Shown piece after piece: positions 22,510-35,300 of a stretch of DNA of 64,000 bases (positions within the stretch are counted from its first letter, which is position 1; each line of letters begins with the position of its first letter). Origin of the DNA: Helicoverpa zea (lineage: Eukaryota; Arthropoda; Insecta; Lepidoptera; Noctuidae); contig NC_061482.1 of the NCBI RefSeq assembly GCF_022581195.2, positions 13,082,001 through 13,146,000 of the forward strand, written 5' to 3'. The position numbers and the translations under genes were made by a program. The notes under the pieces are model-generated. The model was not told the DNA's origin and ran no database searches. It saw only the letters and a program-made list of their open reading frames with translations.

Positions 22510-23384
22510 GTCAAAATATCTACCATAGAGTTGTGCATGAAAACTTTTCGGTCAATTAAACTCCTCAACGGTACCGAAGCATTTGATACTGGTATCTATT
22601 ATAAGGGGTACGAGTAATGAGAAGAATATGTTCGGTGAGATACGTTCACACTGATTTACGAGTCAGTAGTTTTTTGTTTACAGAACAAACGCGGTAAATG
22701 AGATAAGAATGAAAATAAATAATAATATAGATATGTGCTATTGATGTGATCTGAACGTTGAATTGAGACTGTCTATGGATAGGATGGGTGACCAGTGACC
22801 ATGGAGGACGGTTAATAAAGGTATACTCGTTTAAAAAAGAAATGAACTCTTATAAAACCGGCTTCGAATTGATATGTACTAGTCAATAGAAAAGAGTTAT
22901 TTCTTAGAATGTAGTTTAAATTGCCAAATTGAAACTCGTTCGTGACACACGTTACTCTCAACTTTCGAGACATATTTACAGAACCTGTTCGTTATTTTCA
23001 CGATATTTATAAACAGTCGGGACTTATACCCAATATATTAATAGAAATATGTATAGTTACGATTTTTTTTCCTACGTTTCGTCTGAACACCGACAACGTA
23101 ACTAGGGTTTAAAGTATACACCAAGTTTAAAGTATATACGTATCACGTTTTAAGCTTCGAGTTTTTTTTATATATTATTCGTTCAATATTTTTCTTTTTT
23201 ATTGAATCTCGCTTGACAATCTGACGTTTGTTCTTTAACTTATTTTAGTTCTAAAGTAATAAATAAAAGTGTGGCTTCGTAATAAAGACATCAACGCGCT
23301 CTAAAAATTTTTTTTTTTGCTAAAAGTTATTTATTTCTAGCTAGGAGTGATAAGCATAGTTTTCACTCAAAGCATTAGTGAAAA
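22510..23384. other. No supported gene
   Basis: AT-rich. No domain or repeat family was recognised. Confidence 0.35.
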
Positions 23385-23805
23385 GTTCTCGCCATTACGA
23401 ATAATAGAAACCCAAACACGAGGTAGTTAATATGTACAGTTGCTGAGTTCTCTCGACCTTCTCTCGTCTCCATCATCAAGTCAACTCTAAACTTCCACTC
23501 TTGTATAGTGCTAGTCTTGTATAGCAGACATACACCTGAGTGTCAGGTGTTTATCCTTGCCTATAGCTTTTGAAAGATGCCTTCAATTTCTCAAGATTTC
23601 CGTCATCAGATCCTGACCTGATGATTATGGGACCACCTGGGAAGTATACAATATTAAACAAAAATGCATTCATTTTTGGAATCGATCCAGGCGTTTTTGA
23701 GCAATCGGTAAACGTACCTACCAACCTAACCATACATACCTAAAAATAAAAAGGTACCGACGAATTGAGAACCTCCACCTTTTTTCGGGAAGTCGGTTAA
23801 AAATA
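23385..23805 (+). repeat. Family C element, single-unit copy
   Basis: GTTGCTGAGTTCTCTCGACC and TCTCCATCATCAAGTCAACT match one 123-bp unit. TTTCTCAAGATTTCCGTCAT, ATCAGATCCTGACCTGATGA and a closing GGGAAGTCGGTTAAAAAT follow. Confidence 0.7.
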
Positions 23806-25185
23806 AAAACAAATGATGCCTCACCTAGTTCAAACGTCTAATGAACAGCAAACAGTAAAGTTAAACTTTTCTGTTAACTAAAATCTTGATCGAAAAATAT
23901 TTGATCGATGATAGGTGCTTTTTAGCCATCTCCTTGGCAAGGACTAGCTACGTAAGCTTGGTCACACCAAGCTAATATCGCTCAATCATGCCCCAACACC
24001 GAGTAAACAAACAAGACCCATGCCTCGACCATGATCTTAAGTATTCACGTCGAAAGTGCATTATAAAAACTGGAATCCCATTGAAATCCGATGTTATTTA
24101 AAATTCATTTTCCATTGTAGTCACAAACAATAAACAACGATTTCCAATGGAATGAGAGAAAACTGTGGTTACGCTCGCGATTCAGATAACCAGCTAGTGA
24201 TAGCGTCTGTAGATGACGTCATTCATTTTGGAAAAATTGAAAGCACTTTGATGTTTGTTTTTTTTTAATTGCCGGGAAAACAAATGCCCGTCCCGCAGCG
24301 TGAGGAGTGTCTGACCATTACCGCCTTATTATAAAATGTTGTCCTAAGAAAGTACCAGCCTTAGTATCATGTATAAACCATCGTCTCGAACGAAGTTATT
24401 GTTCTAAACCTGAACTGACAAAACCCAATAGAAACATAAATCATTTATTTACCTTAAATGTATGCTACATAAAGGAGATGTCTCAAATCCGGACCACAAT
24501 ATGTAGGTACAGTACAGTACCTCGAAAAATCCAGAAAAAATGTATGGAATTCGGGAATAATACAGATAAATTGCTAAAATGCGAACTTTTCTTGTAATAA
24601 TTTGTTCTTTATCAATGAGTTTTATTGACTTTCAGTATGGCTTCTCGACAATTTAGATACTCACTTGCCAAAAAAAAAAATACAGTAAACCATCGTCAGT
24701 CAAATGCCTTTGCCATATCTGTAAATATTGAACGTACTGGATTTTCTTGTCGATGTTATTCATGACTACTTTTCAGAAATCAAATATTGCCACATTCATA
24801 TTTTTATCTTTTCGGAATACTTTCTGCTTTTGGCATAATAATATATATATCATTTTTAGGATTTTTGACTAATTCATTCTCCTTACTGATTTGTAGTATT
24901 GGTTCAATTAGTATCTAGATTTTTATTAGCTATAATTATTTGCCATGAAGCTTTGTTTTTGTTTTGTAATTTATTAATTAAGTAATTGTTTTGTACTTTT
25001 TGTGTAAGGTTAATTATTGTCTTTAGTTTTTAAATATATTTTTATTTTCATCCGAAGGAGCTTTTCTATATTTTCAAAGTAGATTTCCTTTTCTTTTATC
25101 ACAAATCTTTATTTAACGCGAAATCCATTTTACGTTTTTTTATTAATTTGTAAGGAAAGCATAAATCGTATAATAAACAAAAAAG
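23806..25185. other. No supported gene
   Basis: 24255-24320 has TTGCCGGGAAAACAAATGCC and GAGGAGTGTCTGACC, reminiscent of family E. The 96-codon frame at 24307-24597 has no recognisable motif. The rest is AT-rich. Confidence 0.35.
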
Positions 25186-25187
25186 GT

Positions 25188-25697
25188 CAATACAAGATAC
25201 AAGATACTTTATTTGTAAAAAACATGGGTGTACATATAGTTATGCAGGTTGTTAAACAATACACGATCACAATACACTTACTGTATGCGTCATTCGGGTT
25301 ATCACATTCTAACATTTTCGAAAAGCCTACCAGCTGCAGCTGCCAAATTGTAATAAAAGCAAAAATAAAATAACATAATATGGCGCCGAATAAAAATTAT
25401 CTTAGCTCTCAAGTCACATTGTATTGTCTAAGCCTAAAATACAGTTTCTTGTTACATTAGGGGTTACTCTTAAAATAAATAAGAGAATCCCTCACAAAAA
25501 TCTGAATATGACAGGGTATCAGTTTGATTATACACAGTGTAACGTGTAAAGGACGTTTGTAAAGGGTTTCTTTATATAGGGGTGGAGAAAACGAAACCAT
25601 AGCGGTAGAATGTGTGAGATTCCACTCAATATATATAAAACACCTATAATTGTACTACATTTTGACAAATAAATTTTTCTTTCTTTCTTTCTTTCTT
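25188..25697 (+). repeat. Interspersed repeat ending in (TTTC)n
   Basis: Starts TACAAGATACTTTATTTG and ends AATAAATTTTTC followed by four TTTC units (25673-25697). The segment 25340-25465 (ATGGCGCCGAATAAAAATTA, ACAGTTTCTTGTTACATTAG) recurs inverted at 48.71-48.86 kb. It is probably a retroelement 3' region. Confidence 0.7.
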
Positions 25698-26381
25698 AGC
25701 GCGATTCAATTCGATCCCAACGCCATCTAGTTAGGAAAACGGGACTAATTAGACTGGAAGCCAAAAACAAATATGTAGGATTCTAGTGAATACTTGGAGA
25801 ATACTCAATACCTGCCCTACGGTATTTCAATATGTTTATGCGGACGTCTGGAAACCACTTATTTACTACGCTCCACTTCTTCAGTGTGTCAGTAAAGCAG
25901 TAATATTTACAGACCAACAGCATTAATGCATATCACGTTAAATTCTAATTCATGTTTTAAAACTCATTTCTTATAGTGATGAACACATATAAATTAATAG
26001 TTTTACGATAAATTAATATAATAAAAAAAACGATTATATATTTCATTTTCTGAAATTACGCAGAAATAAAATAAAGGTCTGAAAAAATCAATCAAATACG
26101 TATTTTTGTCGATTATATGTTTTATTTTTATATAAAAACATTAACATCACCATCAGCAAAATTAATAAAAAATGCACTTCATAAGATTTGCCAATATCTA
26201 TTATCTTACTTTAAAACCCGTTCATCGCAACGTTTGTTACTAAGCAACAAATAGTTTTTAATTAAAATTCTATCAATTATATAAAATTAAAAAAAAAAAA
26301 ACATGTCCTAAGTTGCCGGACGTGTCACTGGTTGAAATCCGAGGCATTCTTTTTTTAAATGTTATTTCTCTCTTCCCCAGG
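25698..26381. other. AT-rich sequence leading to the CalpC acceptor
   Basis: No gene is seen. The acceptor CTCTCTTCCCCAG ends at 26380, followed by one untranslated base and the CalpC ATG. Confidence 0.4.
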
Positions 26382-29300
26382 ATGACGGATTACGAGCGCA
26401 TCAAGCAGACTTGCCTGGAAAAGGGGGAGCTCTGGGAGGACCCCGACTTCCCCGCTAGCCCATACTCAGTGTTCTACCACCAGATTCCCCCTTTTCATTT
26501 CGAGTGGAAGCGGTCGAAGGTGCGTATTTAGTCATTTACTTTTGTCAAGATTTTTAATTTCCTTGTTTCATAAAGGTCATGGCACATGAATGGTAAGGCA
26601 GGTCACGGCACGGCGGGGTGACGGCTACAGTTTGCAGCTGTCACCCTGCCGTTGGCTTGGGTTACTAGGCACGGGAGGTTAGCGGAAGAGTACCGGAAAA
26701 GCCATCGAGGAGTGGGATCCTTTTATAAACTGACTGAAAAAAAGGGGGAGGTTCTCAAGTCATCAGTTTTTTTTTGTCTTTGTTACCCGATTTCTCAAAG
26801 GTGCCAGGACCGATTTGGAAAATTCTTTCGAAATATAAAAGAGTACTTTGTCCAGGTCAGGATCTGATGGTGGAAACCCTGAGAAATCGAGGCAACTGTA
26901 GGTAAACATAGGGTGTAAACTTAATATTCGTGTGTACATCGGATGAGTCCATATGACCGAGAAGGTTTGGACTTTATCTGATAATCGTGTTGTACCGTTC
27001 ATATGTGGCATGACCTTAATATTCATACTCCAAATGTTTTAGATCCATTTTGTTGAAACTGAGTGTCCAAGGAAGTTACGAGAACACAACAAAACTGTAT
27101 ACTGTTACGAATAATAACTTTGAATGCTGTTATTGTCATACAAAAATAAAATTGGGGTAAGGGTAGGAAGGATGATGATGAATATACATAATTATTTACT
27201 AAAAAGCTGACCAATATCATCAGTCCATTTTGACCAACAAATTCGGCATTACATTCACCTAACCAATCGCATTGACGTGAGTGACGTCACAAGGTCAAGA
27301 TACAAAGCAATTGCTTAAATGCATGTAGGTATTACCTAAACGTTATACAAAAGAATACAATATAATGACGTATCGATATACATAAATCTCACCTCGTATT
27401 GAAAACACGCGATGTAGAACCGTTAGTTATAAAGCTGCTTAATTGCGTGGTGCATCGAAATTAAGAGTGGTTCGTCGGATACTCGGATAAGACTATTTGC
27501 TTTGGTAGCTTAATATCGATACTTGTTCAATTCTCCTCAAGCTATTCTTACGGAAATGTATATATGTTTGTAACCATTTTAGTTTCGTACTAGGTCAAGA
27601 GGATCGTTATAGGCTATTAATTGGGGTGTTAACTTATACCAAATCTATGGTCAGTAAAAATAGATCCAGAAATGCCTAATTATATTTTTTGACTCAAACT
27701 AATGCAGAAAACGTTGCTTATTTACGAAAGAGTGATATAATGAACAATAGTATTTACCATCTCTTAATTTCACCTCATGTTTTGTTATTAAAAAAAGTGA
27801 AACCTTTGTTTTGCCAACATATTGAAATAAAACATTACGTCACAATAGGCATTGTTCCTCGAAAAAATATTGTACAACTCATTTTCATGTTCTAAATAAA
27901 ATAAAAACAGCTAAAATTTGTATCATAACATTAACATTAAATTGCAAACAACTCATACCGTACAAAAACCTTTGCACGATATTGCACGAAAAGGCAAAAT
28001 AATAAAAACCGATTTTACCGCGCATAAAAATACTAGATACCTACATAGTAATAAATCCCCAATAATCAGTAAACTAGTCACATCAGGTTTAAAACAAAGC
28101 CACAAATCTTTTAATGAGTAAAGAAAAATTCGAGAGGAAGAACAGCAAACGGCGAAATTAAGTAGGAGGCAAAGCATCAGAACTTAGAAGGTTTTAGCTA
28201 TTTCGGCAAGGTAAAGCCTCTGAGACCGTGGCCTGATGTGTAGGCGATGGTTGAGGTGAACTCCATGACAGAAGTTCAAATCTCACCGAGACCTCTTTAA
28301 TTTACCTTCCACAATTGCTGGCGAAAATCACTTAGAAAAGTCCAGAAAATGCCCCAAACTGCCGAAACCTTGACTGCAAAAATCTAGGGTCATTTTCCAA
28401 AGAGAAAATCGACTTTATATGTTTTCAGGGACGAATAAGGACCCTGATTTCAATTACGTCATCGAATCCTCGGTAGTACAAGTGGTCAGTATACCCGCCT
28501 GTCACGTGGGAGATCGGGGTTCGATCCCCCGCCGTGGAGATATAGTTTTGCATCTCAATTTTATCGAAATGACAAGTTTAACTTAAAACTATACTAATTA
28601 ATTTGACCCCCTTAATTAGTTACTCTAGTTTTTAATGCAGAGCGAATGTCATGTATTCCTACCCTGATACATAGCGAAGGCTTTAATTATATACTTGGTC
28701 CATACATTATATAGGTAGGTACTTGGAACACGAGTATGCCAAATATATATAAGTGCTTACAACTGGTGGAAGTAATTATTATGAATCTAAAAAACATCAC
28801 AGGCATGTTTCTTTTTAAGTAAATAGAAATTATTTTTTGTATTTGCTCTCTTCTGAAAGCTTTAAAAGCTCTGCCATGCCATCTGTATTTCAATAGTAAC
28901 GCGGTTGCAACTGCACCTAGCGAGCAAAGCTGATACTCGTTGAAGATGCAGTTGGCTCCGCGTTATCCTGAGCTGCCATAGGGTGGCACTGCATTTTCAG
29001 GTTACATTGAAAATTCAGTTTTTGGGAAATAAAAGCATGATAATTGCTATCTGGGTATGCGTATTACTTCTTCAAGCTTTGCGAAATTCAAGTTGGTTTT
29101 TTAGAGGCCCCTATCATCATAAAATTCGTTGTTTTGTCAAAGACCGTAGTATGTAAAGCTTTATTTAAGCTAGTATTCAGAGTCCTCGGTAGTATAGTGG
29201 TTAGTATCCCCGCCTGTCACGCGGGAGACCGGGGTTCGATCCCCCGCCGGGGAGGATAGCTTTTTTCCTGTGTTGAATTCAGAAATATTTACACCTACCA

Positions 29301-32300
29301 CAGCACCTACATAATGATGATACTGCCAAGAAGGGTTTCCAAAATAAAAAGTTGAATTAAAACCCTTGTTCTTCAAGTCAGTTCAACTTGAGACCGGCGA
29401 AGAATTTCTACTGATTAGAGAGACCTTTCTTCAGACCAGACTCTTCGACGCTCATGACTTAAGACATTTGGCATATTAATATCTTGACTCGCACGTCTGC
29501 AATACGAGTACGTGGTTCGGTAGTCAGAAGCCGAAGTCTGACAGCCAGACTTACAATGGGTTGCCCGGGTAACTGGTTTTTGAAGGGGTCTGATAGGCAG
29601 TCGTTTCATGTAAAACATTGCTACTCAGCTATATGCGGTTATACTGGAAGACGACCCCATCATAGTTGGGAAAAGGCTAGGCAGATGATGACTGTCTGCA
29701 ATACATTAGCAGCATCGACCAAATATGTACGATTCTGCTGAATCTTTTGAGGCTTTTAATTAAATATTACTCAATATAGCAAAGCGAGTTTCCTACGCGT
29801 CCAAAGGTTCATAATGACTAAGAAAACAAAATAATTACGTGCCTTTTTTTCATTGTAACGTAGATGAAGTGTTAGTTAATTAAAGATCGCAAAATCCACA
29901 TGTGGCGTGTATTTAAAACTGTAAGTACTAAAAAATGACTCCACGAAGAATTCGCAGGAAAATCTGAGCATGTATTATTAACAAAATTGACTTTTTGGGG
30001 TGCAATATTGACGCTGTCATACCAAAGCCTTCCGAACTTGCTTAAGCTCTGAATGAGCTATAAGCTCATAATAAGTGCATATTTGTTTAAAATATATTGT
30101 GTGTCAATATATTTTACACAAATATGTACTTATCCCACAAACTGCTTACATACATAATGTAGTTACCTGTAGCATATAGGTTATACATATTAGTTAGCTA
30201 TATTACCTATAGTATATAGGCAATACATAACTCAAAGTACATTTCGCACCTTTATGAAAACCAACGATAGCGCTTATGTATTTAATACAAACTATCTCTA
30301 AATTATACATATTTAGGTACTTGGGTAAAGCCGAAAGTAGCTATTGCACTGGTACTTGGTAGATCTGGGGCCCGATTCTCCTAAGTTAATATCGGATATT
30401 CTGCTACTAATATAAGACCAATCGTATTCCAACGACATTCGATTGGTTTGCGATTGGTCTGCTATTTTGGTGATTTTGGTCTATACGGTAGTTTGCTCTA
30501 CAATCATATTGCAATAATTAATCATTTGCAGACAAAATGATTCATTATTGAATGACAGAAAAAGATAAAAACGTTTATTTCAAAGAAAAAATAGCGGAAT
30601 GCCACATACGTTTCAATCGTAATCGAGTCGGGATTGGATCGCAGTCGAACGTGAATCGTATGTTGCTTAAGTAAAATTATGAAAATCGGGCCCCTGAGAG
30701 GAAGTATGAAAGCGGTGACGGAAAAACTATACCTATGCAAACCAGGTGTTATGGTATAGACATGTCATACATCTTGAAGATCCTGTTATAAAGAATGTTT
30801 TGTGCACCACAGTGGAAGGATAGTGATGGTATGGGACGACCGATTTTTGATCTTTATGCGTGTAGTGAATTTTACTTTAGGATTCCGATAAAACCTAGGG
30901 ATGACTGGGTCAGAAACCAATTAATATTAATTTCCCCAATGTAAAAAAGATGATCATTACGTAAATTGTTTATGTAATAAAAGACAAGCCGTTTTCCCAC
31001 GGTTCATCTGCGTCCTATATGTAGGAACTACTGCCGGAACTATCCCGGTAGATAAAATATAGCTCATGTTACTCACAGATAATGTAGCTTTCTAATAGTG
31101 AAGAAATTATTAAAATTGGTCTAATAGTTTTTAAGTTTATCCATTACAAACAAACAAACAAAAATATTTTTTGCAATATTTCTCTTTGTAATGTTAGTAC
31201 TTATAGAAACATTTTTAACGGGTCTTCTATAATAGTAAAATGTTTCATATGGAATGTGTGAGAGTAAGAGGTATATTGCTGCCAGTGGGCGGCTGTCGTC
31301 CTTGCTGCCCACAGACGGACAAGATGCTTATCTTGCTAGTTCATTGATACCTGTATTGGGCGGATTTCAAAATTAACACTCATTTGTGTCGAGGTGCTAA
31401 ATGACATGATGAATCTTACTGTTTAAAAAATAACTACCAAGCCAATTATTAAACTATTAATATGTAAGTAGGCTACATGCCATTAAGTTTGGCTAGAACT
31501 ACACCATATTATTTTTTTTACTAAAAAGCAACTATAGCAAGCACTATTGTGTATCGTGTATCCAAGTATACTTTTCTTAACATCGATCCAGAACTATTTT
31601 TAGCTTCTCAATTCACCACCTACATTAATGGAAACTCGTGCGAAAAATATGCACCCCAAACACGTTCAACAGCTCAGTCAGTAAACAAATACCAATGTGA
31701 AGTTCCCTCGATTCTCTTTTGTCTCCATCATCAGATCATCCCCAAACTGTTGTCAGACATACGTCGGAGTGTCAACTTTTACCCATCGAAGCATGCAAAC
31801 CTAAATTTTTTGGGGGTTGACCTCGATTTCTCAAGATTTCCATCCTCAGATCCTGGACTTAAATGTTACCATTTGAGAAGTACATATAACCCTTTCACAT
31901 AACAAAAGTTTTCAAATATGTTGGTAAACGAAAGACCGTACAGCCGATTGACGTATAGTCGAAAGGGAAAATCAGTTGACCATATTTTTAAATCGTAATA
32001 TAATTTTTTGACTTACCTCGAAATAAAATAAAACAATGAAGCCGGCCAGAATTAAAAATATCAAATAAAACCTATTGATATTCAAACTCTATGGTAGCTA
32101 TTGTTAAAGGGTGCCAATTAAACAGGCTTCTTTTTAATATCATTATTCGCCCCTAAAAATGTATGTTGCCTTCTAAATTACTAAGTCACACAGTCAGCCA
32201 CAATTAATAAAGCGTCGAGCATCTAAATAATACTATCTTAGCCACGAGTTATCTTCCACTCTAAATACAACTCAGCATGATGGTTATTTTTTTGCATCTA

Positions 32301-35300
32301 AATTTGTAGCATGCATTCTAACAGTAAACTTCTTAAATAGTATTAAATGACATCATAAAAATATTTATTTACCTTCTAATTTTTTAACTCGTACCTACTG
32401 AGTTTTTTGTTGAAAATATAACACATCCCATATTAATTGACCCAGCATGGAAGTAAGCATGCAACATGCAGCAAGCATGGCTTCTGTCACGGCTCCGGCG
32501 CTGCGGGGCTCCGGCGGTCCCATGCGAGCTTATCGTCGCAGATGGTTTTCACGCTCACCACCGCAGCTTCGGCTTGCCTCAGCCGCGGCGGCGAGCGCTG
32601 AAACTACCTGCGCCTCAGCTCGCAGGCCGCCTCGCCCCTTTGCACCTACGCGGTTTTGAATTGCACTCTAGGGGTAGGGCAGACAAGACTACGTGGAGTC
32701 GGTTTTGCAGCGATTCGTTTTCGTCACTAACTTCAATTTTTAATACAATGTTTTTTAATTGTAGGTTACAAATGGCAATATGCTAAATAAAATGAATCCA
32801 AATTAAATTCTACCATCAAAAAAAAACGAGCCAAGAAAAACGTTGATCTCGTTTGGAAAAATGAGGCCGAGTAAGTAAATTAGATGACAATGTATAAATA
32901 AGAAGGACAAGTTACAATAATTGATGATCTTTTATTGAAGCTTTCTAGTAGTTGGCGTTGTAAAAAAGACGAATTAGTTTATTAGAGGCTATGTCATTTC
33001 CTCGTTGCTTAGTTATAAAATTAGAAGTTTAATCATGTGTCCAATAAATAATTTTGTGGCTACACTTATTATTTCCCATTGTTAAATACCCTTGGGCTAC
33101 ATTTTAAAAGCATTTAGATTTCATCTAATATGTACCTACTTATCTACTGACTGAGGAAGAGGAAGACCTAAGAAAAGATGGATGGATTGCTTGAAAGATG
33201 ACATGAATAAGAAGGGAGTGAGTGCCAGTAGGTATGACGAGTGACAGGGAAGAATGGAAGCGGAAGACATGTTGCGGCGACCCCGAATAAAATTGGGAAC
33301 AGGGCAGAAAGAAGAAGAAGAATGTACATATCTACTGACAATAACAATAACCAATTGTATTCATTCGCTTAGGGTCCGTTCAGATAGACCGGCTCGGAGA
33401 GCATCGGCGCGCATTTTTCTTTTCACACAGACCGGAATCGGCTCCGATGAGCCCCGATCGGCTGCGTGACACGCAATCGGAGCTAAACGTCTGCAAGACT
33501 GAGAACCAGCTCCGAGCGCTTTCGAGCATTCTTAATGACAAAAGCAGTGCACATGCAAAAATAAACCTTACTTCAAATACTAAGTACCCGATTTTCAACG
33601 CGTTAAGAATTTACTCTCCTCTCCGAGCCGGTCTATCTGAACGGACCCTAAAATATTACATTAGGTACGAGTTAATTAAGATGAGAATAAAGATTTGTAT
33701 CTAACCTAAATAGTTTGCTATTCAATAACTTTACAGATTCGGTTTGTAGATGAGATCATATTTTTTTTTTACAAAACCGTAGTTTTCAACGTGTCAAATT
33801 GATAACTTTTATTGAACTGATACTAAAAACGGTTACTTTCTAGGCAGGTATGCAATATATATGAAAACGCAAGCAAACTGTTTACTTATTTAGTGCTTAT
33901 GTAACATATAATAATATAATAGGTATCAATAAAAAAGAAATTAATTAATCCATCAAAACGATAAAAGAAAGGGACATTATTTTGGGTATAATTTAGGCGA
34001 TCACCAAAAATATTTTTAAGACTCTAAGCTGAGGCACCAAATAAAATAAACAACTCCAAAAAAAATAAATTGACTTTATTAAAAGGGCACTAAAGTATAT
34101 AATATTATGATCCAAAAAAATAAAATAACATCAGAAAAATCGCAAATCTTGCACAAATATTATTTTTGGTTCCCAAAATGGATTAATGGTCACCAAATTC
34201 TATCCAACTAAAAGATTAATATTACTACCAAAATCAAAGTTAGTGACGAAAACGAATCGCTGCAAAACCGACTTCACGTAGTCTTGTCTGCCCTACCCCT
34301 AGAGTGCAATTAAAATCCGCGTAGGCGCAGAGGGGCGAGGCGGCCTGCGAGCTGAGGCGCAGGTAGTTTTTAAGGCTCGCCGCCGCGGCTGTGGCTGGCC
34401 GGCTGAGCCGGCCAGCAAGCCGAAGCTGCGGTGGTGAGCGTGAAAACCATCTGCGACGATAAGCTCGCATGGGACCGCCGGAGCCCCGCAGTGCCGGAGC
34501 CGTGACAGAAGCCATGCTTGCTGCATGTTTCGTGCTTACATTTTACTACTGAATTACACACAAATTCATATAACAATAAATAAGCGACGTACGTTTGGGA
34601 ACCCCAGTATATTAATTGGTATTTGGGAAATATTCTAGCGATCGTTAGCTTTTTTAGTCTAACAAAAATGACCAAATTAGGAGTAATGGTATTACATAAT
34701 TGGTAACATCTAAGTAGTGACAATATATAATATTTGGTCTAAAGTGTATTTTAAAGGCGTCCATATATTTTTTTAGTAGTCAATAATACGAAAAAATGGT
34801 TTTACCTAATAATATTTTTGGAAACGTTATTTGGTGACCATTTATCCATTTTGGTAACCGTTTAGAATTTTTTTGGTAGTAAAATAGGTACTTTTTTGGG
34901 TGGTGTTTAAACACAAGCCCATTATTTTAAGATGCTTTGCCAAATGAATATGGTAAAGTATTTTGGACCTAGTTAAATACCAGATTGCTACCCATACTTC
35001 ATTTTCTATCCAGTTCCAGTCGAAACTTCAACCTTAGCGACTGAAGCAACATAGGTACTTACACTTACCCATTTTTTATGGCAATTTGCCGCAATTAACG
35101 CATCATACCCATATACCTAGACTGTATGTAGTACCTAGCTGGATTGGTAGATGGCGTTTGAGCAAACTCTGACTCTTTAATTTCAGATGATGAAAGAGTT
35201 GTCGGCCTAAGAGGAGATTTTACTATTTAAGATAATAGTCCGATTTTGCACCACATTTTTGTTTTTAAGCACCACAAACTATTTTTACAGTAAACTGATC

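Noticed and set aside
26313..26381. Upstream ATG giving a 72-residue first frame
   Set aside because: That stretch is the polypyrimidine tract and acceptor (CTCTCTTCCCCAG) before the coding exon, and the family start at MTDYERI follows it directly.
32447..32786. Overlapping frames of 70 and 106 codons, and their counterparts at 34240-34723
   Set aside because: Products of a GC-rich interspersed repeat present in two inverted copies; both strands and frames are open, which is not protein-like.
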